64,000 nt of DNA from Siphonodentalium dalli (GCA_032622095.1 CP136067.1:49269899-49333898); one strand, 5' to 3'; counted from the first letter of the stretch, positions 14,040 to 25,231 are shown. Notes: generated from the letters alone by a model not told the origin. Numbers and translations: made by a program.

Positions 14040-14525
14040 AAAATTAGAACATTCCACACCTGAACGGCATCGGAAAATTGGTACTGATTCGGTGTCAGAA
14101 AATTGGTACCAATTCACTACCTGAATGTAGGCACCAATTCGCCATCGGAAATTTGGTAACAAATCAACACCTATCCTGGCACCGAACCAGCACCAAACTG
14201 GTGCATGGTTTATAGCACCGTAAAAATGGTATCATACACACCTCATAATATATACATGTGCATAATTATGGCAGCATATATACATGTACACTCGATTACT
14301 ATAATCTGTTACATATAATTGTTTCCATAACATACCATACCTGAACGGCATCGGAAAATTGGTACCGATTCGGTGTCAGAAAATTGGTACCAATTCACTA
14401 CCGGAAAGTAGGCACCAATTCGCTATCGGAAATTTGGTACCAAATCAACACCTTGCTTTCGGCACCAATCATGCAGCACTGAACCAGCACCAAACTGGTG
14501 CATGGTTAGCACCGTAAAATTGTGA
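14040..14525. repeat. GGTACC-palindrome repeat cluster, third and fourth blocks
   Basis: Two more blocks of about 290 bp spacing follow the AT tract, at about 14045-14230 and 14335-14520. Each has four or five subrepeats such as GGAAAATTGGTACC and CACCAAACTGGTGC. They merge into the left arm of the large inverted repeat. Confidence 0.75.
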
Positions 14526-14838
14526 TGGTAACCTGGCACCAAACCAATACCAGACTGGTACATGGTTATCACCATATAATATATTTGATTACTAAAAAAA
14601 AAAAAAATTCTTGTAAATATATATATTTTTATATTTTATTTTTTAAAAAATGTATCCATTTTTTAAAATGTTTAAATATATGTATATTAATTTTTTTATT
14701 TTTTTGTTGTTAAATAATAAAATATATATTATATATATGGTGATAACCAGGTACCAGTCTGGTATTGGTTTGGTGCCATATTACCATCACAATTTTGATG
14801 GTGCTAACCGTGCACCAGTTTGGTGCTGATTCAGTGCC
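14476..14838. repeat. Large inverted repeat (hairpin) of the GGTACC family
   Basis: The left arm (14476-14573) and right arm (14739-14838) are reverse complements at roughly 90% by eye. Both contain GCACCAAACTGGTGC and ACCAATACCAGACTGGTAC in matching order. The loop of about 165 bp is almost pure A/T. The arrangement fits a foldback or MITE-type nonautonomous DNA element. I could not define a target-site duplication. Confidence 0.7.
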
Positions 14839-14952
14839 AGGATACCATCACCTCGTTATCCGGCACCGAACAGGTGCCGAATTGGTGCCGCAATGTTTAC
14901 TGGGATGTATTGAACTGTATTGCTACGTGTAAGCTTACATCCGATTACAAAG

Positions 14953-16711
14953 ACATCAAATCTACCAACTGTAAACAAAAAAATGAATGAGAAATTTCAC
15001 TATCTATATCTTATAACTGGAACAAATCTACGATGAAGGTATACGGTATTTGGATATGTTCCGCATTATTGGTGGACTCATCCTATAAGAACACTGGACG
15101 TCTGGTGAAGAATTTCGAGACATGATTGTATACATCATTTATCACACATCTTTCCTAACCTAACTACTTCATTATCTTCACCCACCTATCACACCCACCC
15201 TTTCTCATCCCAACTCGCTTAACTATCCAAACATTTATGAGAAAACATAGAACTATATTAAAAATTTCGTTTTCTTTACCAAGTAGTTGTCTGCATTGAC
15301 ACTTGGAGTAACATTTCAAGAGGAAAGAATTTTTATCCCATCATAATTTGAACAGTTTGCTTTTCTATCAGTTTGAATTTTAGATATAGAAGGAAGTCCA
15401 GACAGTTGGGCACAAAAGCAACATGGGAACTTTCATATTACATGTATACGACAATCAAATACATGTATTGGAAGTCTCGATTATCGATTATTGTATGCAT
15501 TAATCATTCGAAAGCACTCACTGTTTGTGGGGAGATGTACTTAAGATCCTTGTGCCGACCGGAGATGACATGGAGAGTGTGGGTCAGGGTCCCGTCACCA
15601 ATCAGATCGTCGTTGGAGGTAATCGAGTTCAGAGCTTCTTTGGCTGATTTCTCTACCAGGTGGCGTTTGGCTGCTGGTTCGATGATGTCACACTTATCAG
15701 CGGTCTGGCGCTTCAGACAGTTGTCGGAGGATTTGGAACGCCCGAAAAGACATCGAACTGGTCTACGACAGATGGAAAACTGGAAGGGATATATATAGAA
15801 CAGATATTTACTTGTTTAGATGTTTGTTTTCCAGTGGCTTAAATACAAAAATTCAACAAATAAAATGTGTGCGTATGATACTGGCAATTGCGTTTGAAGC
15901 ATTGCAACGCATATATTCATGCTGAACTGTTTTGGTTTGGGTGGTGCCTGCAGTTGATACATGTATGACCGTTTGTATTATGTTCTTTATATATATATAT
16001 ATATTGTGTTCATATATACAATCTTCAGTAATGGAGGATACTTAAAGATATATATTATTGTGGCGTTCTTGGTTTAAGTAATTTATAAATAACAATTACA
16101 CGTACCTCAGACTTAGTTGGTGTTTCTGATGGGAGAATCGAACAGAAACTACCCTCATGTTCGCTGATGTGTGCAGCAGTTGGTGACTGGAAAACAAATT
16201 ATATTGATTAATGTGGATATAATTAGCCATATCAGTTAACATTTAAGTCAAGCAACTCAATCACTATTTCCTGTGAGCAGCATTATATGCTCTTATATTA
16301 TATATACAGCATAGACTAATGAAAGAAAATAGTCGACAATATGCTATTAAAAAACATAACTTAATTTGACCATTTATGTGCCATAATAGAAACGTATACA
16401 GGTTCATTACTGTGGTTGCTTTAACATTTTCACATAAAACGAACTGACGAAATAACTTGTGATCGATTCCTTAATACTGTTCTTAAATAAGCACAATGTT
16501 TAAACTGAACAATGTTCTCTAAATTACGGATAATAGGTCCTTATAAATCACGTTTGTACGAGTTGGCAATTTCTCCTGCTCTAATCATGCTTACCTCTAC
16601 GTCTATACCGCTATCTCTGGACGACTCATCGACATGAAGCTTGAAGTCACAAGGGCTCAACAGCTGGATGATATCCATGGTATCGTATATGTCGAAAGTG
16701 ATGTTAGGAAT
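14953..16711 (-). pseudogene. Cdc25-like phosphatase copy I, truncated (no catalytic exons)
   Basis: Exons recognisable on the minus strand are exon 2 (16595-16711, start codon 16676-16678), exon 3 (16106-16186) and exon 4 (15522-15779). Only about 16 bp of exon 5 remain (14953-14968). There the sequence jumps straight to intron 6 material, so the [10 protein letters not shown] and HCEFSSER exons are gone. Exon 4 carries an 18-bp in-frame deletion that removes the DDVRIK segment present in copy III, but otherwise keeps frame (LFGRSKSSD, then SNDDLIGD and [10 protein letters not shown]). Exon 1 with its donor lies at about 17243 and its TATA-like box at 17293-17302. The copy cannot encode a phosphatase. 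It could at most make an N-terminal fragment. Confidence 0.85.
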
Positions 16712-17242
16712 CTGAAAGAAAAATGGTTTCAATTAATTAATTGAAGCAAAAGAGGAATCATTGACGTCTAACTCGGATATCAACCTACTGTCAGCTACAC
16801 TATCTATATATATAGATATAGGCAATATATCACCAACACTAATATTGCGGGAATTTGATCTATTCTGGTGATATTCTCCGATACGTTCATTTATTAGAAA
16901 TATTTAATAAAAACGCGGAAATATTCAGGCAACTAAAAATGTATTGGGCAACTAATTGTTGCCGCTAAATTCCATCACCTCGCTAAAGAATGTCAGATAA
17001 TGAGCACACGCTACATGCCACTGATAAGATATATTTGATCCAGTTTATGCGGTCGCCATGCGAATGATAAATGTAAGGGAATACATTATAACTTAAAATA
17101 TGTGTACCGACATAGAGATGTATTCCCGGTTCGAAATGTTAAATAATAGCATTAAGGCTCTGCAAGTACCAGTTTTGAAACATGTGAAATGAATTGAGGT
17201 ACACGGTAAAACTGAGAACCACGCGATGACGAGGATACTCAC

Positions 17243-17302
17243 AATGGGTTCAAGGCGAGAAGAGCGAATGAATAAAAAGTCCAAACTTTACTGCTTATAA
17301 AG
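17243..17302 (-). promoter_or_regulatory. TATA-like promoter and noncoding exon 1 of copy I
   Basis: On the minus strand CTTTATAAGC (17293-17302) is followed about 30 bp later by a short exon ending in CCCATT and the donor GTGAGT at 17237-17242. It is the same as in copies II to V. The role is inferred from spacing and from the clean donor. Confidence 0.45.
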
Positions 17303-17458
17303 TAAGGGACAGAATGTTGTTTATTTTGAGAATACGTGAGAAACGATTCGCGATGTTGTATGATAACAAATTGTAACACATCGGGATCGCGTGGCAGAAC
17401 GTTGCTCACGGATACGGCTGCCTATCACAACTCGGGGCGTTAAATTACACAGATAGTG

Positions 17459-18239
17459 GGAAGAGCAGCGTCGATGCGCATGACAACGTGTTAGATTTCC
17501 TGTTCAGAAGTGTTTAGTCGCATGTTTGGAAGTGAGATAACAGTTTGTGAGTGAAATTCAGTCCAGGAACTGTCAACTATATTGTTTACAACTTATCAAC
17601 TATGTTAGCAATTTGGTCAGTCGGTGGTTTGCTGAAGATGAATAACGACCAATGGGGGGATCACGAACCTCCCGAAGGCCCACAAAATATACTAACAGTG
17701 ACACTGCGCTTTTTTTTTTATCTTCTGAAGAAACATCGGGACCTAACTTTTCTAAATTCTATGAATTGAACAGATCTGTCTCGGGCACATATAGTCCGGA
17801 CAATGTACGTAACGTATGTTACCAATGTGATGAGAATTCAACAATCTTATGCGACCTACTAACTTCAATATGATACTCTTTATTCCGGCCTCCTCGGTGA
17901 AGAGCAGTGAGGTTTTTTAATTGTATCTTTTTTCTATTCACAAATTCGTGGAAAATATATATAAACAGCAAAAACCCAAATGTAAAAGACAAACCCAAAT
18001 GTAAAAGACAAACCCAAATGTAAAAGTCAATTAGCACATATCAGCGCGGAACGGGTGTTGTAACTTAATAGGTACACATTATTAACAGATCCGGTTTTGT
18101 GTAGACATAATTTTAAACATACCATATTGTAGATAGTTGAAAGTATTGAGTGTTTATGAATATGCGTTTTCTACTGCAACAAAATGACTGACAAGTTAAG
18201 ACGGGGCACCATTTTATTAACTACGTGCACATATCACAT
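17459..18239. other. Cdc25 unit spacer upstream of copy I
   Basis: This segment matches 32540-33330 and 40444-41225. It contains a 19-bp tandem repeat (CAAACCCAAATGTAAAAGA, three copies near 17970-18028) and then breaks abruptly at CACATATCAC into the 16-bp minisatellite. A short plus-strand frame here has an open version in some units but is shifted here by an extra G, so I do not call it a gene. Confidence 0.7.
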
Positions 18240-18335
18240 ATTAGTGAACCTTCGGATTAGTGAACCTTCGGATTAGTGAACCTTCGGATTAGTGAACCTT
18301 CGGAATAGCGAACCTTCGGAATAGAGAACCCTACC
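18240..18335. repeat. 16-bp minisatellite, array 1 (4 exact units)
   Basis: There are four exact copies of ATTAGTGAACCTTCGG, then a variant beginning AATAGCG and a decayed unit beginning AATAGAG. The last unit abuts the Cdc25 start codon at 18336-18338. Confidence 0.95.
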
Positions 18336-18931
18336 CATGGTATCGTCTATGTCGAAAGTGATGTTAGGAATCTGAAAGAAAAATGGTTTCAATTAATTAA
18401 TATGGCAAAAGAGGACGTATTGACGTCAACTCGGAAATCAACCTACAATCAACTACACTCTCGATAAATATAGGCCATATCTTAATAATAATAAATTTAT
18501 ACTGTGGGAATTTGATCTATTCTGGTAATATTCTCCGATACGTTCATTTATTTGAAATATTTAATAACACGCGGAAATATTCAGGCAACTAAAAATATAT
18601 TGGGCAATAAATTGTTGCCGCTAAATTCCACCACCTCGCTAAAGAATGTCAGACAATGAGCACATGCTACATGGGGTTACCCGCTACATGCCACTGATAA
18701 GATATATTTGATCCAGTTTACGCGGTGGCGATGTGAATGATAAATATAACTTTATGTGTATCGACATAGAGGTGTATTCCAGTTCGAAATTTTAAATAAT
18801 AGCATTAGGGCTCTACAAGTACCAGTTTTGAAACATTTGAAATGGATTGAGGTACACGGTAAAACTAATAACCACGCGATGACGACGATACTCACAATGG
18901 ATTCAAGGCGAGAAGAGCGAATGAATAAAAA
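18336..18931 (-). pseudogene. Cdc25 fragment 1 (exon 1, intron 1, 5' part of exon 2)
   Basis: Exon 1 with donor GTGAGT starts at 18896. Intron 1 and the exon 2 acceptor (CTTTCAG) follow, and exon 2 is cut right after ATGG (18336-18371). The ATG keeps its ACCATGG context but now reads into the minisatellite for 21 codons before TAA. The native TATA-like box upstream of exon 1 has been replaced by the 199-codon ORF element. Confidence 0.85.
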
Positions 18932-19068
18932 TGTGAGATAGTAATTTGGGTGGCTGGCCCGGGATTCTCGAAAGGGCCGAGTGGCACCTCTCCTTAACCC
19001 CTCATTTTTATGCCTTTATTTGTAATGAATCAAAAAAAAAAAAAAGTGAGCATTTTTATGATAGATGG

Positions 19069-19668
19069 TTATTTTTTCTTCTTTCTTTTCTTTTTTGGGT
19101 TGGCTTTTTCTGTTGAAGATTGTGGAGATGTTGTAGGTGAAGGATGTCTCTGTTGATGTTGCTGAATGATTCGTTGGACTCTCTCTTCTTGCTCTTCCCG
19201 GTATCTTCGAGATTCAGCGATGGTGTCAGCTACAGACAGAGTGGTGTCTGTGCTGATGTTGTTGTTGTTGGTGCTGGTGGAGCTGGAGGACACCGGGATG
19301 TTTTGGTAATCCGGTGTCCGAGGTGTATAACTGTCCAGTTCCACGACGAAGCTGGCGGCAGGAACATCTGGGGTGGTATCCACGTCCCTGTCTCCGCAAG
19401 CTTCGACGACGACAGCAGGGACCTCCGGCAGATCCACGGAGTCCCTGCTAGCTGGTTCAATGTCGTCAGTCTCCACGCGGGTCGAGTCGTCTGGGCGTCT
19501 CTCAGACAACTTCGACCCGCCGGCTATGTCTTTGGACGGCTGAGCCACACGGGTAGGGGCGACTGGTCGATCTACAGTCACCCCCTTCTGCTTCTTCCAT
19601 TTCGCCCGTCTGGCAGCGTCCCTTCTTTTCTGTGAGGGTGTCTTTTTTTTCGGAGGCCCCTTCTTCAT
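19069..19668 (-). CDS. 199-residue basic/acidic low-complexity protein, unit 1
   Basis: I do not recognise this protein with confidence. It starts with a strongly basic stretch (KKKTPSQKRRDAARR), continues through an acidic Pro/Ser/Thr/Val-rich middle and a Ser/Thr/Asn-rich segment, then a charged, probably helical stretch (SRRYREEQEERVQRIIQQHQ), and ends in KKKRKKKK. The basic ends suggest nucleic-acid binding or a nuclear protein. I loosely recall basic KKKSPSQ-RRD-type segments in proteins encoded by invertebrate mobile elements, which is inference only. The region is clearly GC-richer than its surroundings. The ATG has A at -3. The frame is open for about 41 more codons upstream without another Met. 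A possible AATAAA signal lies downstream near 19020. Five near-identical copies follow. Confidence 0.6.
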   Translation of the reverse strand: MKKGPPKKKTPSQKRRDAARRAKWKKQKGVTVDRPVAPTRVAQPSKDIAGGSKLSERRPDDSTRVETDDIEPASRDSVDLPEVPAVVVEACGDRDVDTTPDVPAASFVVELDSYTPRTPDYQNIPVSSSSTSTNNNNISTDTTLSVADTIAESRRYREEQEERVQRIIQQHQQRHPSPTTSPQSSTEKANPKKKRKKKK

Positions 19669-20473
19669 ATTACATTTACAAAAACAAGTCCAGTCAATTG
19701 GGTCTGAACTGAGCCTCTTGCGAGTTTCGTAAATTTTGCTATAAACTGGGTACGAGTTGAAGATTATATTTATTACTTGATTAAAAAAAAATCACTAAAC
19801 GTACTTAAGTGGACGAGAAACTATAACCTACTATGTCAGCAATTTGGTCAGTCGGTGGTTTGCTGAAGATGAATAACGACCAATGGGGGATCACGAACCT
19901 CACGAAGGCCCACAAAATATACTAACAGTGATACTGCGATTTTTCTTTTTATCTTCTGAAGAAACATCGGGACCTAACTTTTCTAAATTCTATGAATTGA
20001 ACAGATCTGTCTCGGGCACATATAGTCCGGACAATGTACGTAACGTATGTTACCACCAATGTGATGAGAATTCAACAATCTTATGCGACCTACTAACTTC
20101 AATATGATACTCTTTATTCCGGCCTCCTCGGTGAAGAGCAGTGAGGTTTTTTAATTGTATCTTTTTTCTATTCACAAATTCGTGGAAAATATATATAAAC
20201 AGCAAAAACCCAAATGTAAAAGACAAACCCAAATGTAAAAGACAAACCCAAATGTAAAAGTCAATTAGCACATATCAGCGCGGAACGGGTGTTGTAACTT
20301 AATAGGTACACATTATTAACAGATCCGGTTTTGTGTAGACATAATTTTAAACATACCATATTGTAAATAGTTGAAAGTATTGAGTGTTTATGAATATGCG
20401 TTTTCTACTGCAACAAAATGACTGACAAGTTAAGACGGGGCACCATTTTATTAACTACGTGCACATATCACAT

Positions 20474-20569
20474 ATTAGTGAACCTTCGGATTAGTGAACC
20501 TTCGGATTAGTGAACCTTCGGATTAGTGAACCTTCGGAATAGCGAACCTTCGGAATAGAGAACCCTACC
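20474..20569. repeat. 16-bp minisatellite, array 2 (4 exact units)
   Basis: It has the same structure as array 1, with four exact ATTAGTGAACCTTCGG units and two decayed units next to the Cdc25 start codon at 20570-20572. It is preceded by Cdc25 spacer sequence. Confidence 0.95.
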
Positions 20570-21165
20570 CATGGTATCGTCTATGTCGAAAGTGATGTTA
20601 GGAATCTGAAAGAAAAATGGTTTCAATTAATTAATATGGCAAAAGAGGACGTATTGACGTCAACTCGGAAATCAACCTACAATCAACTACACTCTCGATA
20701 AATATAGGCCATATCTTAATAATAATAAATTTATACTGTGGGAATTTGATCTATTCTGGTAATATTCTCCGATACGTTCATTTATTTGAAATATTTAATA
20801 ACACGCGGAAATATTCAGGCAACTAAAAATATATTGGGCAATAAATTGTTGCCGCTAAATTCCACCACCTCGCTAAAGAATGTCAGACAATGAGCACATG
20901 CTACATGGGGTTACCCGCTACATGCCACTGATAAGATATATTTGATCCAGTTTACGCGGTGGCGATGTGAATGATAAATATAACTTTATGTGTATCGACA
21001 TAGAGGTGTATTCCAGTTCGAAATTTTAAATAATAGCATTAGGGCTCTACAAGTACCAGTTTTGAAACATTTGAAATGGATTGAGGTACACGGTAAAACT
21101 AATAACCACGCGATGACGACGATACTCACAATGGATTCAAGGCGAGAAGAGCGAATGAATAAAAA
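20570..21165 (-). pseudogene. Cdc25 fragment 2
   Basis: This is an exon 2 stub (20570-20605), intron 1, and exon 1 starting at 21130 with donor GTGAGT. It is identical in layout to fragment 1 and sits directly downstream (minus strand) of the second 199-codon ORF. Confidence 0.85.
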
Positions 21166-21301
21166 TGTGAGATAGTAATTTGGGTGGCTGGCCCGGGATT
21201 CTCGAAAGGGCCGAGTGGCACCTCTCCTTAACCCCTCATTTTTATGCCTTTATTTGTAATGAATCAAAAAAAAAAAAAGTGAGCATTTTTATGATAGATG
21301 G

Positions 21302-21901
21302 TTATTTTTTCTTCTTTCTTTTCTTTTTTGGGTTGGCTTTTTCTGTTGAAGATTGTGGAGATGTTGTAGGTGAAGGATGTCTCTGTTGATGTTGCTGAAT
21401 GATTCGTTGGACTCTCTCTTCTTGCTCTTCCCGGTATCTTCGAGATTCAGCGATGGTGTCAGCTACAGACAGAGTGGTGTCTGTGCTGATGTTGTTGTTG
21501 TTGGTGCTGGTGGAGCTGGAGGACACCGGGATGTTTTGGTAATCCGGTGTCCGAGGTGTATAACTGTCCAGTTCCACGACGAAGCTGGCGGCAGGAACAT
21601 CTGGGGTGGTATCCACGTCCCTGTCTCCGCAAGCTTCGACGACGACAGCAGGGACTTCCGGCAGATCCACGGAGTCCCTGCTAGCTGGTTCAATGTCGTC
21701 AGTCTCCACGCGGGTCGAGTCGTCTGGGCGTCTCTCAGACAACTTCGACCCGCCGGCTATGTCTTTGGACGGCTGAGCCACACGGGTAGGGGCGACTGGT
21801 CGATCTACAGTCACCCCCTTCTGCTTCTTCCATTTCGCCCGTCTGGCAGCGTCCCTTCTTTTCTGTGAGGGTGTCTTTTTTTTCGGAGGCCCCTTCTTCA
21901 T
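21302..21901 (-). CDS. 199-residue basic/acidic low-complexity protein, unit 2
   Basis: The protein is identical to that of unit 1 by eye. A base change near 21656 (GAAGT versus GAGGT) is synonymous. It is followed on its 5' side by the unique linker of about 130 bp at 22068-22196 rather than by Cdc25 spacer. The function is unknown. Conservation of an uninterrupted frame across the array is the main reason for calling it coding. Confidence 0.6.
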   Translation of the reverse strand: MKKGPPKKKTPSQKRRDAARRAKWKKQKGVTVDRPVAPTRVAQPSKDIAGGSKLSERRPDDSTRVETDDIEPASRDSVDLPEVPAVVVEACGDRDVDTTPDVPAASFVVELDSYTPRTPDYQNIPVSSSSTSTNNNNISTDTTLSVADTIAESRRYREEQEERVQRIIQQHQQRHPSPTTSPQSSTEKANPKKKRKKKK

Positions 21902-22196
21902 ATTACATTTACAAAAACAAGTCCAGTCAATTGGGTCTGAACTGAGCCTCTTGCGAGTTTCGTAAATTTTGCTATAAACTGGGTACGAGTTGAAGATTAT
22001 ATTTATTACTTGATTAAAAAAAAATCACTAAACGTACTTAAGTGGACGAGAAACTATAACCTACTTGTTTAAGGTAAGCCGGAAGTTTGTCCGCAGTCTC
22101 AAAGTCAAGAAATAGTGCCAGATAAATTACATGCTTCAGGGTATTAAATGCTTATATCTATGAAATATTTGTTTAAACTAAATAAACAAACATCGG

Positions 22197-22404
22197 ATTA
22201 GTGAACCTTCGGATTAGTGAACCTTCGGATTAGTGAACCTTCGGATTAGTGAACCTTCGGATTAGTGAACCTTCGGATTAGTGAACCTTCGGATTAGTGA
22301 ACCTTCAGATTAGTGAACATTCGGATTAGTGAACCTTCGGATTAGTGAACCTTCGGATTAGTGAACCTTCGGAATAGCGAACCTTCGGAATAGAGAACCC
22401 TACC
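22197..22404. repeat. 16-bp minisatellite, array 3 (11 units plus 2 variants)
   Basis: There are eleven ATTAGTGAACCTTCGG units, one ending TTCAG and one with GAACATTCGG, followed by the two standard decayed units. It is the longest array in the window. Confidence 0.95.
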
Positions 22405-23000
22405 CATGGTATCGTCTATGTCGAAAGTGATGTTAGGAATCTGAAAGAAAAATGGTTTCAATTAATTAATATGGCAAAAGAGGACGTATTGACGTCAACT
22501 CGGAAATCAACCTACAATCAACTACACTCTCGATAAATATAGGCCATATCTTAATAATAATAAATTTATACTGTGGGAATTTGATCTATTCTGGTAATAT
22601 TCTCCGATACGTTCATTTATTTGAAATATTTAATAACACGCGGAAATATTCAGGCAACTAAAAATATATTGGGCAATAAATTGTTGCCGCTAAATTCCAC
22701 CACCTCGCTAAAGAATGTCAGACAATGAGCACATGCTACATGGGGTTACCCGCTACATGCCACTGATAAGATATATTTGATCCAGTTTACGCGGTGGCGA
22801 TGTGAATGATAAATATAACTTTATGTGTATCGACATAGAGGTGTATTCCAGTTCGAAATTTTAAATAATAGCATTAGGGCTCTACAAGTACCAGTTTTGA
22901 AACATTTGAAATGGATTGAGGTACACGGTAAAACTAATAACCACGCGATGACGACGATACTCACAATGGATTCAAGGCGAGAAGAGCGAATGAATAAAAA
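22405..23000 (-). pseudogene. Cdc25 fragment 3
   Basis: This is an exon 2 stub (22405-22440) and exon 1 starting at 22965, as in the other array units. It has no coding capacity beyond the short frame that runs into the minisatellite. Confidence 0.85.
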
Positions 23001-23134
23001 TGTGAGATAGTAATTTGGGTGGCTGGCCCGGGATTCTCGAAAGGGCCGAGTGGCACCTCTCCTTAACCCCTCATTTTTATGCCTTTATTTGTAATGAATC
23101 AAAAAAAAAAAGTGAGCATTTTTATGATAGATGG

Positions 23135-23734
23135 TTATTTTTTCTTCTTTCTTTTCTTTTTTGTGTTGGCTTTTTCTGTTGAAGATTGTGGAGATGTTGT
23201 AGGTGAAGGATGTCTCTGTTGATGTTGCTGAATGATTCGTTGGACTCTCTCTTCTTGCTCTTCCCGGTATCTTCGAGATTCAGCGATGGTGTCAGCTACA
23301 GACAGAGTGGTGTCTGTGCTGATGTTGTTGTTGTTGGTGCTGGTGGAGCTGGAGGACACCGGGATGTTTTGGTAATCCGGTGTCCGAGGTGTATAACTGT
23401 CCAGTTCCACGACGAAGCTGGCGGCAGGAACATCTGGGGTGGTATCCACGTCCCTGTCTCCGCAAGCTTCGACGACGACAGCAGGGACCTCCGGCAGATC
23501 CACGGAGTCCCTGCTAGCTGGTTCAATGTCGTCAGTCTCCACGCGGGTCGAGTCGTCTGGGCGTCTCTCAGACAACTTCGACCCGCCGGCTATGTCTTTG
23601 GACGGCTGAGCCACACGGGTAGGGGCGACTGGTCGATCTACAGTCACCCCCTTCTGCTTCTTCCATTTCGCCCGTCTGGCAGCGTCCCTTCTTTTCTGTG
23701 AGGGTGTCTTTTTTTTCGGAGGCCCCTTCTTCAT
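23135..23734 (-). CDS. 199-residue basic/acidic low-complexity protein, unit 3
   Basis: It has the same frame as unit 1 with one visible replacement near the C-terminus (KANTKKK instead of KANPKKK), a change shared with unit 5. Cdc25 spacer follows on its 5' side from about 23896. The function is unknown. Confidence 0.6.
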   Translation of the reverse strand: MKKGPPKKKTPSQKRRDAARRAKWKKQKGVTVDRPVAPTRVAQPSKDIAGGSKLSERRPDDSTRVETDDIEPASRDSVDLPEVPAVVVEACGDRDVDTTPDVPAASFVVELDSYTPRTPDYQNIPVSSSSTSTNNNNISTDTTLSVADTIAESRRYREEQEERVQRIIQQHQQRHPSPTTSPQSSTEKANTKKKRKKKK

Positions 23735-24539
23735 ATTACATTTACAAAAACAAGTCCAGTCAATTGGGTCTGAACTGAGCCTCTTGCGAGTTTCGTAAAT
23801 TTTGCTATAAACTGGGTACGAGTTGAAGATTATATTTATTACTTGATTAAAAAAAAATCACTAAACGTACTTAAGTGGACGAGAAACTATAACCTACTAT
23901 GTCAGCAATTTGGTCAGTCGGTGGTTTGCTGAAGATGAATAACGACCAATGGGGGATCACGAACCTCACGAAGGCCCACAAAATATACTAACAGTGATAC
24001 TGCGATTTTTCTTTTTATCTTCTGAAGAAACATCGGGACCTAACTTTTCTAAATTCTATGAATTGAACAGATCTGTCTCGGGCACATATAGTCCGGACAA
24101 TGTACGTAACGTATGTTACCACCAATGTGATGAGAATTCAACAATCTTATGCGACCTACTAACTTCAATATGATACTCTTTATTCCGGCCTCCTCGGTGA
24201 AGAGCAGTGAGGTTTTTTAATTGTATCTTTTTTCTATTCACAAATTCGTGGAAAATATATATAAACAGCAAAAACCCAAATGTAAAAGACAAACCCAAAT
24301 GTAAAAGACAAACCCAAATGTAAAAGTCAATTAGCACATATCAGCGCGGAACGGGTGTTGTAACTTAATAGGTACACATTATTAACAGTTCCGGTTTTGT
24401 GTAGACATAATTTTAAACATACCATATTGTAGATAGTTGAAAGTATTGAGTGTTTATGAATATGCGTTTTCTACTGCAACAAAATGACTGACAAGTTAAG
24501 ACGGGGCACCATTTTATTAACTACGTGCACATATCACAT

Positions 24540-24635
24540 ATTAGTGAACCTTCGGATTAGTGAACCTTCGGATTAGTGAACCTTCGGATTAGTGAACCTT
24601 CGGAATAGCGAACCTTCGGAATAGAGAACCCTACC
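24540..24635. repeat. 16-bp minisatellite, array 4 (4 exact units)
   Basis: Same as arrays 1 and 2: four exact units and two decayed units beside the Cdc25 start codon at 24636-24638. Confidence 0.95.
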
Positions 24636-25231
24636 CATGGTATCGTCTATGTCGAAAGTGATGTTAGGAATCTGAAAGAAAAATGGTTTCAATTAATTAA
24701 TATGGCAAAAGAGGACGTATTGACGTCAACTCGGAAATCAACCTACAATCAACTACACTCTCGATAAATATAGGCCATATCTTAATAATAATAAATTTAT
24801 ACTGTGGGAATTTGATCTATTCTGGTAATATTCTCCGATACGTTCATTTATTTGAAATATTTAATAACACGCGGAAATATTCAGGCAACTAAAAATATAT
24901 TGGGCAATAAATTGTTGCCGCTAAATTCCACCACCTCGCTAAAGAATGTCAGACAATGAGCACATGCTACATGGGGTTACCCGCTACATGCCACTGATAA
25001 GATATATTTGATCCAGTTTACGCGGTGGCGATGTGAATGATAAATATAACTTTATGTGTATCGACATAGAGGTGTATTCCAGTTCGAAATTTTAAATAAT
25101 AGCATTAGGGCTCTACAAGTACCAGTTTTGAAACATTTGAAATGGATTGAGGTACACGGTAAAACTAATAACCACACGATGACGACGATACTCACAATGG
25201 ATTCAAGGCGAGAAGAGCGAATGAATAAAAA
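24636..25231 (-). pseudogene. Cdc25 fragment 4
   Basis: This is an exon 2 stub (24636-24671) and exon 1 starting at 25196, with the same truncation point as fragments 1 to 3. Confidence 0.85.

Noticed and set aside
19144-19635. 163-codon plus-strand frame opposite each 199-codon ORF
   Set aside because: It is an antisense shadow of the minus-strand frame. Its composition follows from the complementary codons, and replacements are better explained on the minus strand.
22197-22404. Possible CRISPR array
   Set aside because: The 16-bp units are directly contiguous without spacers, and the genome is eukaryotic. It is a minisatellite.
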